This document shows, in pieces, positions 34,701 through 49,392 of a DNA stretch of 64,000 bases. The notes below the pieces were generated by a model. The model did no database searches. It saw only the letters and a program-made list of their open reading frames with translations, and was not told the DNA's origin. Position 1 is the first letter of the stretch; the number at the start of each line of letters is the position of its first letter. A program made the translations under genes and the position numbers. This DNA is from Syngnathus acus (lineage: Eukaryota; Chordata; Actinopteri; Syngnathiformes; Syngnathidae): assembly GCF_901709675.1 (NCBI RefSeq), contig NC_051105.1:4765104-4829103 (forward strand), written 5' to 3'.

Positions 34701-37700
34701 TTCATCTCCTTCTGCATTGTCGGTGGTCCGTTAGCAGAAGTCAATCACGACGTGAGGCACGTAAACTCACACACCTGCAAGACGTGCACCCCCAAGGTCA
34801 TTCCCGCTGCTCTTAACTTCACATTCCAAGCCAACTCCGCAACCTGCACTTTTCCTTACACATCTTCTTAACGCCTGATTAAGACGGTTCAGCTTGGCCA
34901 ACATTCATCATGACCAAAACACGTCACTTTCACCAAATTGCAACCACTCGCACTTTGCTACCACCACATGCTTATCTGTATCGCCAGAGTTCTTGTCAAA
35001 GGGTCAGAGGAGGGAATAAGTCTCATTTATGTGCCAGCGATAAGCAAATCTCAAGTTATTGCTCGGCACGATACTTCCTGTATAAATGCTGCATCGTAGC
35101 ATGCTGGTGGGCTGCCAAGTTTGCACACACTACACAAAACTTTCATAAACATGTAACTCAATCTTTTTAAACATTACGAATGATGTTTTCTTCATGTTAC
35201 TGATTTTGATGATCCAAAAAACAAATGTGGGAATAAATACTTTTCCTTGAGCGATGGTTTAGGCAATGCGTGCCAGTGTTGTTTAATGAAAACCATGTAT
35301 CTCCGTTTTTGTTTTTTTTATGAAGAAAAAAATTGTTTACACTTGCAAGTTAAAACCAAGGCACTCCCCCCCCCAAAAAACAGAACATGATGTTCATGTT
35401 GTGGTTTTCATATAGACCCAAAAGAAAACTTGTCAGATACATACTTTGATAGCGACAATAGCTATTGAAGTTTGTACCTCCCATTTTTTTTAATCTTATT
35501 GGTTCCTGCAAAACATCTTTCGTGTTACCGTCCAATGAAAAATATTCATCCATCCACTATCTGAGCACACGAGGCTCTATCTCCAAAATTTAGTTCTCAC
35601 TTTTATTAGATTGGTTCAGGCAAACCATCTACGTATTCGACGTCATTGCCAGACAGTGACACTGGTCAAGTGCAAATCAGTGCATATTTATGATCCATAT
35701 TTCAAAACAAATCTTTATTTCTTTTCTAGCATATCAGATTTTTTATATACCATCTTTTTTTTTCTTTTTGTTTGACCTATTAAAGCTTGTGGATTATGGA
35801 TTTTATAGCCATAATTTATAGCTATGGTTTTAGAGAAACGCTGTATTCCACTGGTTGCCGAACCTAACCTTAATTCATGAATATTAGTAAATATATTACT
35901 ACATTACATATATAATTGTTTTGAAATAAAAACTAATTTAAAACATGATTAAAAATCATAAGATTTGTTGATCTGTGTGATAAAAAGCAAGATCTGAATA
36001 TTTGCAAATTTGATATTAAAACAATTCATGCTTTTGCTTTTGGCGAAAAAATGCCTTTATACAAGGCTCTCTAAGGGTCGAGAAAATCTGCCAACAAAAC
36101 CAATCTTTATTTGAGCCACAGTTGTTTAAACTATGGAAAAACATCCAACCACCCTACACTTCCCCTACCCATCCCACCACCCCAAATAACCCATATTATT
36201 ATTATTTTCTTCACATTTCAGATAAAAAAAAAAAAAAAACACAAACCCTGGAGATATACATGCTTGTCATGCAAACCATCTATTGCATTCTATCCAATAA
36301 AAATAAAAAATAAAGTCTTACCTTCACAGGAATCCGAGTATCCCGACCATGCAAGACCGGAATTGTCGAACTCTGTTCCCCCTCTCAGCTCCTCTCGACT
36401 CGTGTGCCTCTGCTTGTCTCCCTCTCCCACACTCTCTCACCTCCTCGTTCCCTCTCTCCGCCTCTCACGGGTCATTCCCGAAAGAAGGCAACAGTGTCAG
36501 TCGAGGAGGATGCTGCTCCTGCTTGACAGCCTGGCTCGCCACATGTTCATCATGACACTGCCAATCACATCTCTCTCATTCTCTCTCTCTTTCAATCTCA
36601 CTCTCTCTCCTCTAACACAGCAGCTGATGCTTTGTGACAAACGTCCTGTGGTGGCAAATGGTAATCCCAAACCATCAGGGGAAAGATTGGCCAAAAGTCA
36701 CCTTTTGCTTGGTCAGCGTTATAAAAATGTTTTGTTTATTTAGAAACAACTGCTCAACTCCAGCAGCTGGGATGGGTGAAACGTTGCAGGAGAAGCGGGA
36801 ATTTCAATGCCTCATTGACGGGATCTCCTGGACTTGTAACTCCAGTTAGTATTTCTAAGATCTCCACCTGGGGGTTTATATGAAAACTTGAAAAGTAGTC
36901 GTAAAACTACACCCTGGGGGGGGTCAACTTCTCTTGGTGGATATTTCATTTTAGGAGCATGTGTGAACAATTATGCTCACCAGACAAAACACAGTACACC
37001 TGCAAAGTCTAATGAGATCAGTATCTGTATTCCAAAATTTGATTTTCATATAAAATGTTGTATCTCTCCGGGCATTCTCCGCATGTACTATACGCATCTA
37101 CATACTGTATTTATATTTACGTTGAATTATTTCTTATTTACTACTACTACGACTACTGCTGCTACAACTATAATTTGTTTTTGACCTAGGATTGGACCTC
37201 TTTGGTGGTGCAGGTAGTCTCCAGTCTTTTGAGTTGGGTAATATCTGCAGTATGAAGGAAAAATCCGTACATCCGGCAGATGAACCTACCCCGCATGTCC
37301 CCCCAAAATGCGTTCTTCTATTCCCAAAATTACACTCCCACACGCTTTAAACGCATTCTACACACAAACACCTGCGTAAATAGAAGGACTGTAACTCATT
37401 TCATAGTCAGTTTACTTGTGCAGCACCAATACAGATACAAAACTCGAGTGAACAGAATTCTATGACGCTGTATTAAAATTAGCAAGTAACCTTAACCGCA
37501 AAGCCTAAACCGCGAAATAGCAACTGTCTACTACCTAATGAGGTGTACGCTGAGTGTATCTGAAATTGTGCATAACGGAATGATGCCCACAGGACAGCCA
37601 GATGTAATGACCTCATCAGTTATCCTCACAAGGCTCCATGTGATGAGAGACGCCCTCAAGAAGAAGAATTAAAAACGAGACAAAAGATGATAAATGTTCG

Positions 37701-38059
37701 TAATGAATGACACTTAACTGCGCTGTAGGCCAACTCAACTATTATATCTTCTGTCTGCATTTTGCTTCCCAAAATTAGACTTGTGCTGACAATGTTTGGC
37801 ACCCTGTCGGTGCGTCGGAGGGAATCCAGAAGATGAGAGAAGGCGGAAGAAGGCACAGCCAGACTCCTAAGTCACATCATCATGAAACAAATGTAGTGAA
37901 GGTGAATTTTTCACACACACTGAAAATTGTGATAGCGTCCATATGTTAGCTTGTGACAAATGCAAATCGATGGGACTGTACCATTGTTGAATGTGGGGTG
38001 TTGGTGACTTAAATGATATAAAAGGAATGTTTTCAAGAATCCTGAAAACAAAAGTGAAT

Positions 38060-38245
<186 letters not shown>

Positions 38246-39455
38246 AAGAAATAGATCTGCGCAGGTAATTAAAATAGTCTACAAAATTGTCTGTTGAGAT
38301 GGAAGTGCACACCCGTGAGCATCTTCTGGTATGCAAGCTTCAAATTCTCAGGGCGAAATAAGTGCGGCTTAGCAGGTCAAAAGTTTAAGATGCACAATTA
38401 CCTGAATGACCTCGAGTGACCCTCAAATTTCTCACCTTCTCATGCCTTCCACATAAGCTGGATGGTAGTGGGAGGCAATTTACAGCTATGAGAAGATAGC
38501 CCCAGAGCCCCCACCACCAAAAGCAGCAATAGCCTCCTGTAGAGTTTGGGTTCTAATGACACTTCCAGGCGTCATCAGACCTAGCTGCTGCTGACATTAT
38601 CACATGAAAACATCATAACTCACTGACACACAAGCAAACACACGGTCGGCAAGTAAATAGATCAAGACAATGCATCATAATATCACATTAACGGAACGCT
38701 CAAGTCAGCCAAATGTGAATCCCATATGTGGCGGGAAGAAGGCGGGCCCGCAGGAAGAAGCCTGCAGCCAGAAGTCAAACCACCTTCAAAGACACACTTT
38801 CTCTCCAAATTTCCCAAACTGCGATGCGTGCGAGAGTGCCCTCAAAATGTCCTTAAAGATGATTTACTGAAATGACACAACATTTTTTAGGGTGGGGAGT
38901 GGTGATTTACTTGCAAGGTTTTGCTATTGGCATGGTCGCATCAAGATCTTGGTTCCCCTTTGTTTTTGCTGGGAAGAACACGCTTGGTTAACAGCTAACA
39001 GTTTAACAGCTAAACAAATCATAACACTTATGAGTCGCCTTGGTAATCATTTGAAATGTATTAATGATGATTTCTATTCCCATTTAGAATTTTCAGACAG
39101 ATTTGCAAAAAGGAGCTATGCATGGATTAACAATTCAGGCAAAATACTAGGCTACTACTAATGTGATTGTTCACAGAGTTTGAGAACCACTAGAGACAAA
39201 AAATCACATAAAATTGTCTCATGACCATTGGACTAAATGTTAGCATCTCATGATGTACCTGTTGATTCCATAGCTGTGATCCGACAGTTGGGATCCTCCG
39301 TGGTAGCCAACTTTCTTGACTTAAAATGTGGTTCTGTCTTAAAGTCAACACACTTTTCAAAAGCATAAGTGTGATGTCAAAAGCGCACAGATCGGACGTT
39401 AATTCCCCACGGTCCCACGTCACGTTTGGGTGCCTGTGTTATTTAGTGCACTCAT

Positions 39456-41557
39456 CTACGCTGATGCCGTACTTTCCGGGTCGACCGTGTTGAAGACGCC
39501 GGGGAACACTTTTTGCACCAGAGAGGAGTAATTGATGTTTCTCACTCCGCTGGCATCACGCCGCAGATTCACGTCAAACTGGGGAAGACAGGAAAAAAAA
39601 CGTGTCGTAAAAGAAGAAAAGTTACACAAAAAACACCTGTCTGTATTTTTTTTATCGTCCATTGAGCTGTTTCTTCTTTGGACAGGTCGACATGACACAT
39701 AAAAGACAATTTTCTCATTCCCCACCAAGGAAGGACACAAAATGCCTGATTATTTCATGTTTTATGAGATTATTCTTTTGTCTGAGGTGATTGGATTTGA
39801 ACAATGGATTTGTTTCAAAAACAAGTTAAGCCCAACTAGCTTAAACATTAAACCTGTTCAATATTTACGACCAAAAATCTTCACCTATGTGGAGCATCGA
39901 AACAAATACAAATAAACGAATGAGAACAAATCTCATCACTACACTGAATGTATTAGATTGAGAATGTCTCATACTAAGCTTTGTCCTACTTTCAGGATGT
40001 CGTCAGGCATCACCGGGGCGGCAGGATGCTCCAGCCAGTTGATGCCAGCCAGGAAGGCATGGTAGTCTATCTGTTCCCCGTCTGCAAACCTTGAACATGC
40101 ACACACACACGTGCATCCGAATCATAAGGTACAAAGGAGATTCGAGAACTGTATTAAATCATAGACAGGTCATACTTGTGGAGTAGACATGTAAGCAGGT
40201 TGTCAGAGACGGGGAGCTGGAAGGTTCTGCAGATGGTCGTCGCCTCTTTGATAGACGTGCGTCCTGTTCTGAAGACAGAATTTACAGAGGAATCAATATC
40301 TATATCATTTTATGTTTAGTAACAACTCCAAGTAACTCAAAGGAGACATTTTTCTTGAAATTCAAAACAGTTCTAACAATATGACTGTGACCTTTTGTTT
40401 TGTCAGAATACCCAAAGGATTAAGACTAGACTATTTTCACCTGGTCGAGATTCCGATATTTTGAGCAGAGTGGATGGTTCTGTCTCATGAAGACACTGCT
40501 CTGCTCACTCCGCCCCCCCTCTACTGTTGGGCCACTGCTGAGCACGGCCTTTGTTACCATGACGACCGGGGGCAAATCCAAAGTGCTTCAATGAGACTTG
40601 AACCTACTTGTTCTCAAGCGGCCTTGAGTCTCAAGTGAAAAGTAAGTTCCCATGAAGATGAAGTCAAATTCAGAATGGGCCGCTTTCAGACATATATAAG
40701 AATTAGGCAATAAATAAAAGATGAACTTTCACAGTGGGTGGGGGCACTCAGAGGATCTCACTATTGGTATACAAGCAAAAAATAGTGACCTTTGAAAAAA
40801 TGCCTACAGTAACTTGTATAACATGGTGGATGTGGCGTAGGGGTGCTTGTCCTGGATTGCCAGTTGTTTCACACTCTGTGATGCCACAAAATCCGGATTC
40901 CCATTCCTGCCATGCCATTTCATTAGAGCCATGAAGAACAATCAACACCCGCCATGGTCTCAACACACATACAGTATGAACAAAAACGCCCGCTTGACCT
41001 TGGCATTGTTCTCGTTCCTTTTGTTTTGGTTGTAGTTAAACATTTTCTTTGTAAATTGTGATTTTTTTTTAATCAAAAATGTATTTTTATAACTTAATAA
41101 TGTATTTGAAAGAATTTTATAGTTTGGAAAATTTCCTAGAAAAGTAATATTAAAAATAGTTCTTGGATAATAAATCGATTCTAAATATCAAATAATTCCC
41201 CTGAAAATATAACTTCTTGTAAGATTCAAAGATTTCCTGACATTTCCTTTGTCTTGTATTTTACAATGTTTATTAAAAACATTTTACATTTTATTTTGTA
41301 AATTTACAGTTTTGTTCATGTAATTTCAAATTTCCCCTTTTTTTGTGACCTCTAGTGATTTAGTGCGCTAAACGGGAGGAAAGGAAATGAGGAAGGTGAC
41401 ATAGAGATTGCATGTGTGTGCGTGTGTTCTTCCACACTACATGCCATTTCTTGTCTTTAGGGTCCATCTGGTTCCAATGCTCCACTCCCAAAGCTGGAAC
41501 TAACGCTTGCTCGGAGATCTGGGGGCCACTGCACAATGGATGCCTGGTGTGACGCCT

Positions 41558-41596
<39 letters not shown>

Positions 41597-44500
41597 CATG
41601 TGTTCGTTTTTGCTCGTTAATCCATTATCTGTGTATTTTATGCCTTGTTCACACTAGGCGATTTCAGATTGAGAGGCTTGGGTGCTCACCGAGGACTCGC
41701 AAATCAGCGCCTGCGTGCTCTGTTCTCAGACGCGAGCCAAGAAGCTGACGCGTTACCGACGCGTCCCAGGCTTTTAAATACCTGGGTGAGTCTGCGATGA
41801 GCTACAGCCATGAGAATCGAGGGGAGTGTACGACTTGGCGTGTGTGACAGCACGAAAACATCTTAACGATGATGCAGTAGTCGAAAGGAGAGCTCGACGT
41901 CAATTATTGGTTACGAATCTCGCCGAATGGATTGTTGCTTCATCGTGTCTTGAAGTAATTGAGGCAAAATAGCACGTTTTACTTATCTTCAACATACCAG
42001 CAGTGGACGGTCAACACCGTTAGAAACATTGACCTGCATTTAGGCTACAACCTGTGCTGCCATGTCAATTTAATCAATCGGATTGAACAGCCAGGGACCA
42101 ACTGACATCTGCATTTTCCTGTCTTCCGATTGGTTGGTTTAGGCAAAACTTGTTCTGGCCAACTTTGAGGAGCAAGACGTATGTGAAATTATTTGAATAC
42201 ATCAGCATCTTTGGTGAGTATGATGTATTTTATATAAATGTAATTCGCTCAAATATTTTTGCTGTGCTATTAGATAAATATGATATTGTTTAATATTTTC
42301 AAAATATGAGTATCACCCTACTTGCTGAGGTCCTGGAGTTCAAAGGCTTGGGTCATGTCAGGGATTTGATCAAAGTCCTTCTTCTTGAGGACATCCTGGG
42401 CCACAGCCAGCATCAGGCCAATGTCAACTTCAGGCTGCTGGTACTCAGAGAAAGATCGAGCAAGCACTAAAACCTCATGCTCGCTCAGCCCGCACTCCGT
42501 TGCCATCAGCAGGTCCCTGTGATTGAGTCAAACAGAGAAAAATAGCGAAAGTCAACTTCTAATTATTCCAGAGATTCACTGTATGGACAATGTAATGAGA
42601 CATTATCTCAATGTTAACAGTTAAGAACAGGACGACCCTTTTGTGTTGAAACTTTTACTGTTTAAACGTGACAATGAAATACACTACTGACCAAATGTTT
42701 GAGGTGTGTTCGAATTTTGTTTTTAATCTAAAAAAAGATCATTTATTCTTGTGATTTTACAACCGATTTTTTTTCACTGGCCTTGATTAATTACTTTTTT
42801 AAAAATAATATTTTTCCATTCATTCTCCTAAAATAATGTGATATTCTCTTTTTTTTAATGTATATCGCTTTTATTTACAATTAACCACTTTTTAGCACCT
42901 AATGCTACTTAACATGGATGTTGTTCTTTTTACTTGTTCATGTAGATTTATTTATAATTTTTGTTTTTTGAAAGGGCCATCAAACGTTTTTTTTTTGCAA
43001 TTAACTGCATATAATAATCGCTGATTCACCCTTTCAAAACGTCATTTAGCCCACTTGATGCAGTATCCAGACAAAAGGGAGAAAAATGGCAGCCTTTGCA
43101 TACAGCGTAAAAGAGACCTAAGATAATACCTGAACGACTCAAAGTTGACAAATCCACTGTTGGTAGGATCGTTAAGGGTCAGAAAGTTCTTGATTTCACG
43201 CTGCTTCTCCTCCGGAATTGACCGTAGTTTAGCCAGGATGTTGCCAATATTGGCTTTGGGAAACTTAACAAAATTACACACAATATGGCATTAATAAATT
43301 GACCGTGCGTCCATTATTCAATACAATACTTTCTTCGAAACCTGCTCAGCATGTTGTTCCAAGTAGTTGAGGGTGTACTCGTCGGCATCCAGGAGCTGGA
43401 ATAGCCTGTTGTTAAGGCAGAGGCTTGCCCCTACGTACAAATCTTGGGCGGTGAAGTATTCAGAGAGCTCGCTTTTAAACACATCCTGGCCTGGCTTTTT
43501 GACGCGACCCCGTCCCAGAAACATGCCGCCCTGCAGACCTGAAGATCCAGAAAAGAGAGCGTTCTGAAGCTACAGTCGTCTCAAACCATCAGTTTGTAGT
43601 TCATGATTCGAACCTGAGTTCTTCTGCGAGCGCTCAAACACGCTGATTGAGTCGTTACTCAGGTAGAAGGAGATGATGAACTCCCTGTCAATATCCACCT
43701 GACTGGTGGTTACCATCTTGGCATAGTACTTGAGCACATTACTTTCAAGGCCACATCTGGAAACAAATAAGAAGACCCATCATTGCACTCATATTCAACA
43801 ACCCAGACAATTTAGAGTTTGCAATTAAGCTAACATGCACATGTTTTTTAAAAATGTTTTCAATAGTGCCCATCTTGTTCAGAATTGAAGGTAGATCTAT
43901 TCCAGCTGACCTTGGGCAAAAACCAGTAAATGAGACAAATAAATACACTCACACTGCGAGTGAGCAGGAACCGCTTCAACCGAACCAACCATCTGCCCAA
44001 ACATTAATTGGCTATCAATACATATCTTTGTGTAAAAACAACAACAATGTCATAATATGTGAAAGAAAGTGACTCTTGTCTGTGTCAACACTGGCAAAAT
44101 ATGTGTCCAGAGAAGTCCACCAAATGACAGACAGCTAAAAATGGCTGATATATGGTTGTCAAAGTGTGCTGTGTTGGAAACAACAAATAATATGGTGTGT
44201 AATGTGACCCAACCTGTCATATTCCAGGAATTTTCTGAGATCTTTTTGTGGGGGTTTGGGCAGCAGGCGCTGGCAGGAGCTTAGTGAGTCCTCTTCGGAG
44301 CCAAAGCCATTATAAGGAGGTACAAGCCTGGGGGGCTTGGGGGCTACAGGAGCTTTGTACAGCACCGGGTTGAAGTCCTCTGGGAGGTGGGGTGGAGAAG
44401 GAGAAAACACTTACAAGAAGACAAACCCTGGGAGGAGCACCAAATGATCAGAGGGTCCGGGGTAATCCATCCGTGAGGGAGCACGGCATCCCGGGCGGAC

Positions 44501-47500
44501 GTTAACCCCGCAACGACCTTTGACTGCTAAGAATCAGACAGCAACTTCCATCACCATGCATCACTCTGCCTGCTTTATGACTGTGATTAATGCAGCTGAG
44601 CCCCAACATTCTGCCCAGGGTAGCAGACTCATCCTAACCCGGCTTGGGTTACTCATGCTGTAGGGCAACTTGCCTGTTGCGCCCCTCCCAATGCCCTCAA
44701 TGATAGCAGCCGACAAAAACACAGGAAAGGAGGTACTAGCTAGTGTCTCTGTCTGACAGTGGACCTTTTTTTTTTTATCCCTTTTCTTGCTACACCATCC
44801 TTCCAATATTCCATCTTTGTCATTTGGCATTTGTCTCTTTTACACAGAACACAGTGAAGCAGGAATTTGCTACAACTGCATAACATGCCTTAATAATCCA
44901 TTTACTTTATAGATACACACACCACAAAAAAAATCTCATACAGTAAAAAAATAATTTCAAAAATCAATTCAATTATTTTTTGAAAAATACGTACATCATT
45001 AAAACCTTGTACATCACCAACATTAACAACAACATAGATGCAAAAACACAAGCAAAAAAATCTTTGGTTGAAAAGTTGCAGCCGCCAAGAAATTGCTCAA
45101 AACTAGTAAATGTCTCCTCTAATGAAGTTATTCATTAGTTAAATTACTCCTTAAAGAAAAAAACATTTAAAAAAAAAAAAGTGGAAAAACGAGACATAAT
45201 TATATATAATGTTTTTTAAATACCCATGGGTAAAAATATAGAACATAACATTTCTGTCTTAAGTTTGCCATTGATCAGTATGGAGAAATAGTACCATAAT
45301 AACTCAAGGTAGCCACAAAATAACATTTTTAAAACAATATGGGTTGAGTGTAGAACGAGTGACATGCATGTGTTAACGCTTACTGACCCCGAGTGGTTAA
45401 ACATGGACGTTACAAATAGGAAGGAGCAAAAAATAAGTCAAGAATGAAAAAAAAGAAAGAGTGCTGCTTTCAGTTACCTATAGCATACTTGCTGCGGTAG
45501 TAGTGTTTAGTGAAGTCATCACAGTCGGCGATAATCACTTTCCTGCCCCACACGTTCAACTCGCCACCCACTGTCAAATCACATTCTTTATAAAACTCCT
45601 CCTGGATGGCTCCTGTCTGCAAGAGAATGTAAACATTAGCTGAGCATAGATTATTATTGCTCAAGTGATTTACTTTGGCTGTAAGCATAAAACCAATCGG
45701 AATGATGATGATGTACTTTGAGGCTGTCCAATATGAAGCGGTCTCCTTCTCTGGTGGAGGCCAACACATTCAGCACAGTACGATTGGTCACCTCTCCAGG
45801 AAGATTCAACTGATTCGAAGCATGCTGCGGAGACTGGAGATGATAAGACTCAAAACTGCAAGCATAAAATAATCAAACGTTTGACACCGTGACACCTCCG
45901 CCCAGATCTATGCCAGCGACATATACAGTACAGTAGTGAGAGGCAGGAGAATGAAATGCTTTTTTTCGCTAGATGGCAATTATGATGAGCCGTGAATTTT
46001 TTTTTCCCAATGTAAAATATGTGTATTGGCTGGTTTAACATACTTTCTTCCAATTAGAGGTGATTTGGGTGAATTTCTTTTCATTGGATGGCAGATTCTA
46101 GTCAACCTTTGGATTGTTGACATTTAATAACAGGCAAACAAAGTTAGCAGAGTGAACGCGCACACGCATGATGGAGGCCTGGCTGTCTTTCAAGTTGAAT
46201 TAGGCACTCGGCTGGTGGAAACAAAATGCCGGAAGGGAGTGGGGCTGTCAGAGCAAATGAGGTCGAGAATGATGGGATGAGGTCAGCCAACCACAAGGAT
46301 GAATGTTGTGAGTGGTTTCCTTTGTGGTTATTGCTCTTCTATGAATGCTTATTTTGTTACTGTTTATCCAATTAAGTGATTTCAAGCCTAGTGATGGCTG
46401 CATCCATGGAGAGATTTCAATAGTAGTGGTAAACTGTACTAAACCAGCTACAGCTCATTGTTAATGAAATAGGGAAGGAGCACATGCATCTATGGCCTGG
46501 CTGCTGAATATAAATAATATAATGATTAAAAATAATAAAAGAGGAACAGAATTTACACCAGACATAATCTTACCCACCTTGAAAATTGTGATGACCATAG
46601 AAAATGAAATGGAACATTATGCAACAAAAATGGTGCAGTTCTGATTGCTAAATAAAATATGAAGGCAAACTTCTCAAGCTTTTTCTGCATTTGTTCAGAT
46701 AATCCATCTGCACTTCTTCCCCACTGTTACGAAACAGATGGGTTTATTTACATAATACACCAAATTTCTCAGCCAATAACACTTGCCACCTAAATTGGAC
46801 GAATTGCATCACAACCACTTTAACGCAAAAAGTAAGCAGAGCTGCAGTGTTAGCGCCGATTAGTATTAGTTACCAACATTAGCTTTTGATAAAATAATCA
46901 TGCTTGGCTAAGTTATTGATGTGAGGGTAAGTATCATTTGTGTTTGACATTATGTTGTGCGCAACACACACTGCTACTTTCATTTGATATACATACACAC
47001 ATACCGTAATTTTCGGACTATAAGTCGCACCGGAGTATAAATCGCACCAGCCATAAAATGCCCAAAAAAGTGAAAAAAACCCATGTATATGTATATAAGT
47101 CGCTCCTGAGTATAAGTCGCCCCCCCACCCAAACTATGAAAAAAAAACGCGACTTATAGTCCGAAAATTACGGTACATACACGTACGTGCGTGCGTGCCT
47201 GTGTGTTAATCGTTATATCAAGCACCTCACCTTTGGAAGTTTGCTGCGACGGAGGAATTTCGATGCCGTGACCCTACCGGAATTCGGCGGGATGACTTCC
47301 CTAATCTCTATTGTGTCATCGGCCAGGAAGTAGTGCAACACAAGCTCTCGGAGATCCCCGTACATGGCACGAGTGTCGTCCCAGAAGCAGAAGAAGCGCA
47401 GGACTTTGCGGTCGTGGTCCAAGAACTGTTTAAGAGTGTCTCGCCTCTCGTACGGCCGCAATGGACTCATGCTTTTCTCCATCTGGGAAAACAGTTTCAA

Positions 47501-49392
47501 CTTTTACATACATCCTGCATGTACTGAATCAACCACAATTCCCCCCCAAAAATAACAATAATGATAACAATAATAATTGTAAAGGGTGTAACCTTTTCCC
47601 GGTGGCTACGGTATGGGTCTTCGGGCACAGCGACGGGGTCATTGAGTATCACCCCACATTTAGTGAGAAAGTTCCTTGTGAACTGGTCACAGTTGGTGAC
47701 GGTGAACGTGTGGGCAAACAGCACCACCTGCTGGTTGAGGTTAAAGTGGAAAACGTTGTTGAACTGCTCCTGCCTGGGTGGTGGCAGTGGGATGCGTTGG
47801 CGACGAATCAGAGTCCCTTCCAACATGAAAGCACTCATGAGTCAAATATTATCATCTGATGCATCATTAGAGACATACTGTAAATAAAAATAAGAGCTTT
47901 TTTTTGGCAGTGTGGAAGTAAAACAAATAACTGAAGCTCAAACTATGATGCTGCCACCACCATGCTCCAATGTTCCCATTGACATGGAAGCAAAATTTGT
48001 TCACCTTGAGGAATTCCGCTGTTTTTGTACTCTGGCTCAACCACTTGTATTGTATCATCTTCCAGGTAGAAGTAGATTTTACACCTCCGGATTCGTTCCC
48101 CCTCATCGGGAGCTTCTGGCACCGCTTCCTGGAAGTACGCCTCAAAACACAGCACCTGCACGGTAGGAATGATTGGAATTTTATCAATAGGTACTTTACA
48201 TTGAATTTGTGATGTAAATTAAGGTGCCATACCTGTTTGTCAAAGGCAACCCATGATGGCAAACCACCGGTCGCCGCTGTGGGATAGACAGAAGATTTTG
48301 GTTTGATCCGCTGTCCTGGCAACAGCTCGCCTCCTATGCCTGGCTTCTCTATTCCGGCCAGCAAAGGCTCCCCATTGGAGTAGTCAAAATGTTGGGATTT
48401 GTGGAATTTCTCCTTCAGCAACTGGAATGCAAAGAAAAGAATGCAAGGTATGACAACAGATGAATTATACCATAGCTACCAAGCAGAAAGATTTGTGGAC
48501 AGTCTTATTTTATTGATCAATATATTTCCAAGGACATCACATTCCACGCCTTTCTGTAACTCCCCCAGTCACGCCGTACCTCTGTTGCAATCTCCTGATG
48601 ATATTCTGCGATCCTCTAAACTCGGTGCCCACTCACCGTTGAGAACATGAGAACATCATGTTTAAAGCCTCGCAATGAAGTTGATCAGGTAATGTCATCA
48701 GTTTTGAACATTCTTGTTTTTTTTTTCAAGAGAAACATTTTGTTGCAAATGAAAGGGAAAGTTTGTCATAAGCAACATGAGGTACCGTACTAATTCATTA
48801 TACTGCATATCGGTTAGAAAAGTCAGTAAGTATGGCACTGGCTCCCTTTAGTGGTACATGAAAGAATCACTGAATTAAATATTCAAACTGCATTACAAAC
48901 TTTTTTTTTTTAAATTGAGAACAGTACATTTACAATTAGTTTTCCAACGTTCATTTAGGAATGTAGGAATCCTAAAAATGTTTCAAAGTTGTGTTAATAT
49001 TCAAACTTTGGTTTATAATGTTAATTGACCTTTTTACTTTAGGAATAAAAAGCCAATCTACCGCGGTCATTAAAGGCCTGTTGGTATACGTGGGGAGGTA
49101 AATTATTTTCTTTTTAGTTGAACATTGTTTAAAAAGATTGAGAATCATTCAGGCAGTAGGAGTTAAGAATCTTTAGACATAGGAAAGTTAATTTATAACA
49201 ATCCTGCTTTCCGTCTTCCCCCCCCCTCCAAGTTTGGCAGGATTCGACGTAGTTTTTTGACCGCGTTTCTCGCCCCTTCGCGCATGTAAATTACGTACAC
49301 AAGTTTGACAACATAAAATATACGTAGTACATAAGCGTCACGGTACTTACGTGTATATTTGGAGAATTTCCGGGTAGGAAAGGTAACGCCAT
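39456..49392 (-). CDS. efhc2: EF-hand domain-containing protein 2 (EFHC2), 15 coding exons, 754 aa
   Basis: Axonemal protein of motile cilia; the family lies inside doublet microtubules and has three DM10 domains and a C-terminal EF-hand-like part. Exons on the minus strand: 49351-49392, 48233-48421, 48005-48155, 47593-47816, 47231-47482, 45717-45833, 45478-45616, 44214-44379, 43614-43756, 43342-43538, 43130-43263, 42322-42516, 40176-40268, 39990-40089, 39456-39578. They sum to 2265 bp with consistent phases. The N-terminus is [10 protein letters not shown], as in human. DM10 domains lie near residues 78-185, 228-368 and 429-537; landmarks are [19 protein letters not shown] and SNDSISVFE. The EF-hand loop near residue 570 ([12 protein letters not shown]) is degenerate and probably does not bind calcium. 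The last 40 residues align poorly with human EFHC2. Several donors are GT followed by T (GTTACA, GTTGGG, GTTCGA, GTTTCG), but phase and protein similarity support them. Human EFHC2 has 749 residues. Confidence 0.95.
40269..42321 (-). other. efhc2 intron 12
   Basis: A 2.05-kb intron, the largest in the gene. Apart from the TG array, positions 41643-41970 contain 'gttcacactaggcgatttcag' and an open stretch reading [20 protein letters not shown]. That recalls a Harbinger-type element, but I could not confirm it. Confidence 0.5.
41560..41593. repeat. (TG)n microsatellite in efhc2 intron 12
   Basis: Seventeen TG units between efhc2 exons 12 and 13. Confidence 0.9.
47002..47175. mobile_element. 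Complete 174-bp MITE with perfect 27-bp TIRs
   Basis: Left TIR 47002-47028 (TACCGTAATTTTCGGACTAT then AAGTCGC) and right TIR 47149-47175 are exact reverse complements over 27 bp. Inside are further AGTCGC/GAGTATAA words. It lies in efhc2 intron 5, 55 bp past the exon 5 donor. Target-site duplication is not clear because both flanks are ACATAC-rich. Perfect ends suggest a fairly young copy. It is non-autonomous; the superfamily is not determinable here. Confidence 0.92.

Noticed and set aside
36111-36743. 210-codon plus-strand ORF
   Set aside because: Low-complexity Ser/Leu/Pro reading through CT-rich sequence and a poly-A/Lys run; no homology that I can see.
41643-41970. Possible Harbinger-type relic in efhc2 intron 12
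   Set aside because: Only suggestive wording ('gttcacactaggcg') and a short Arg-rich frame; no matching terminal repeat was found, so it is not listed as a mobile element.
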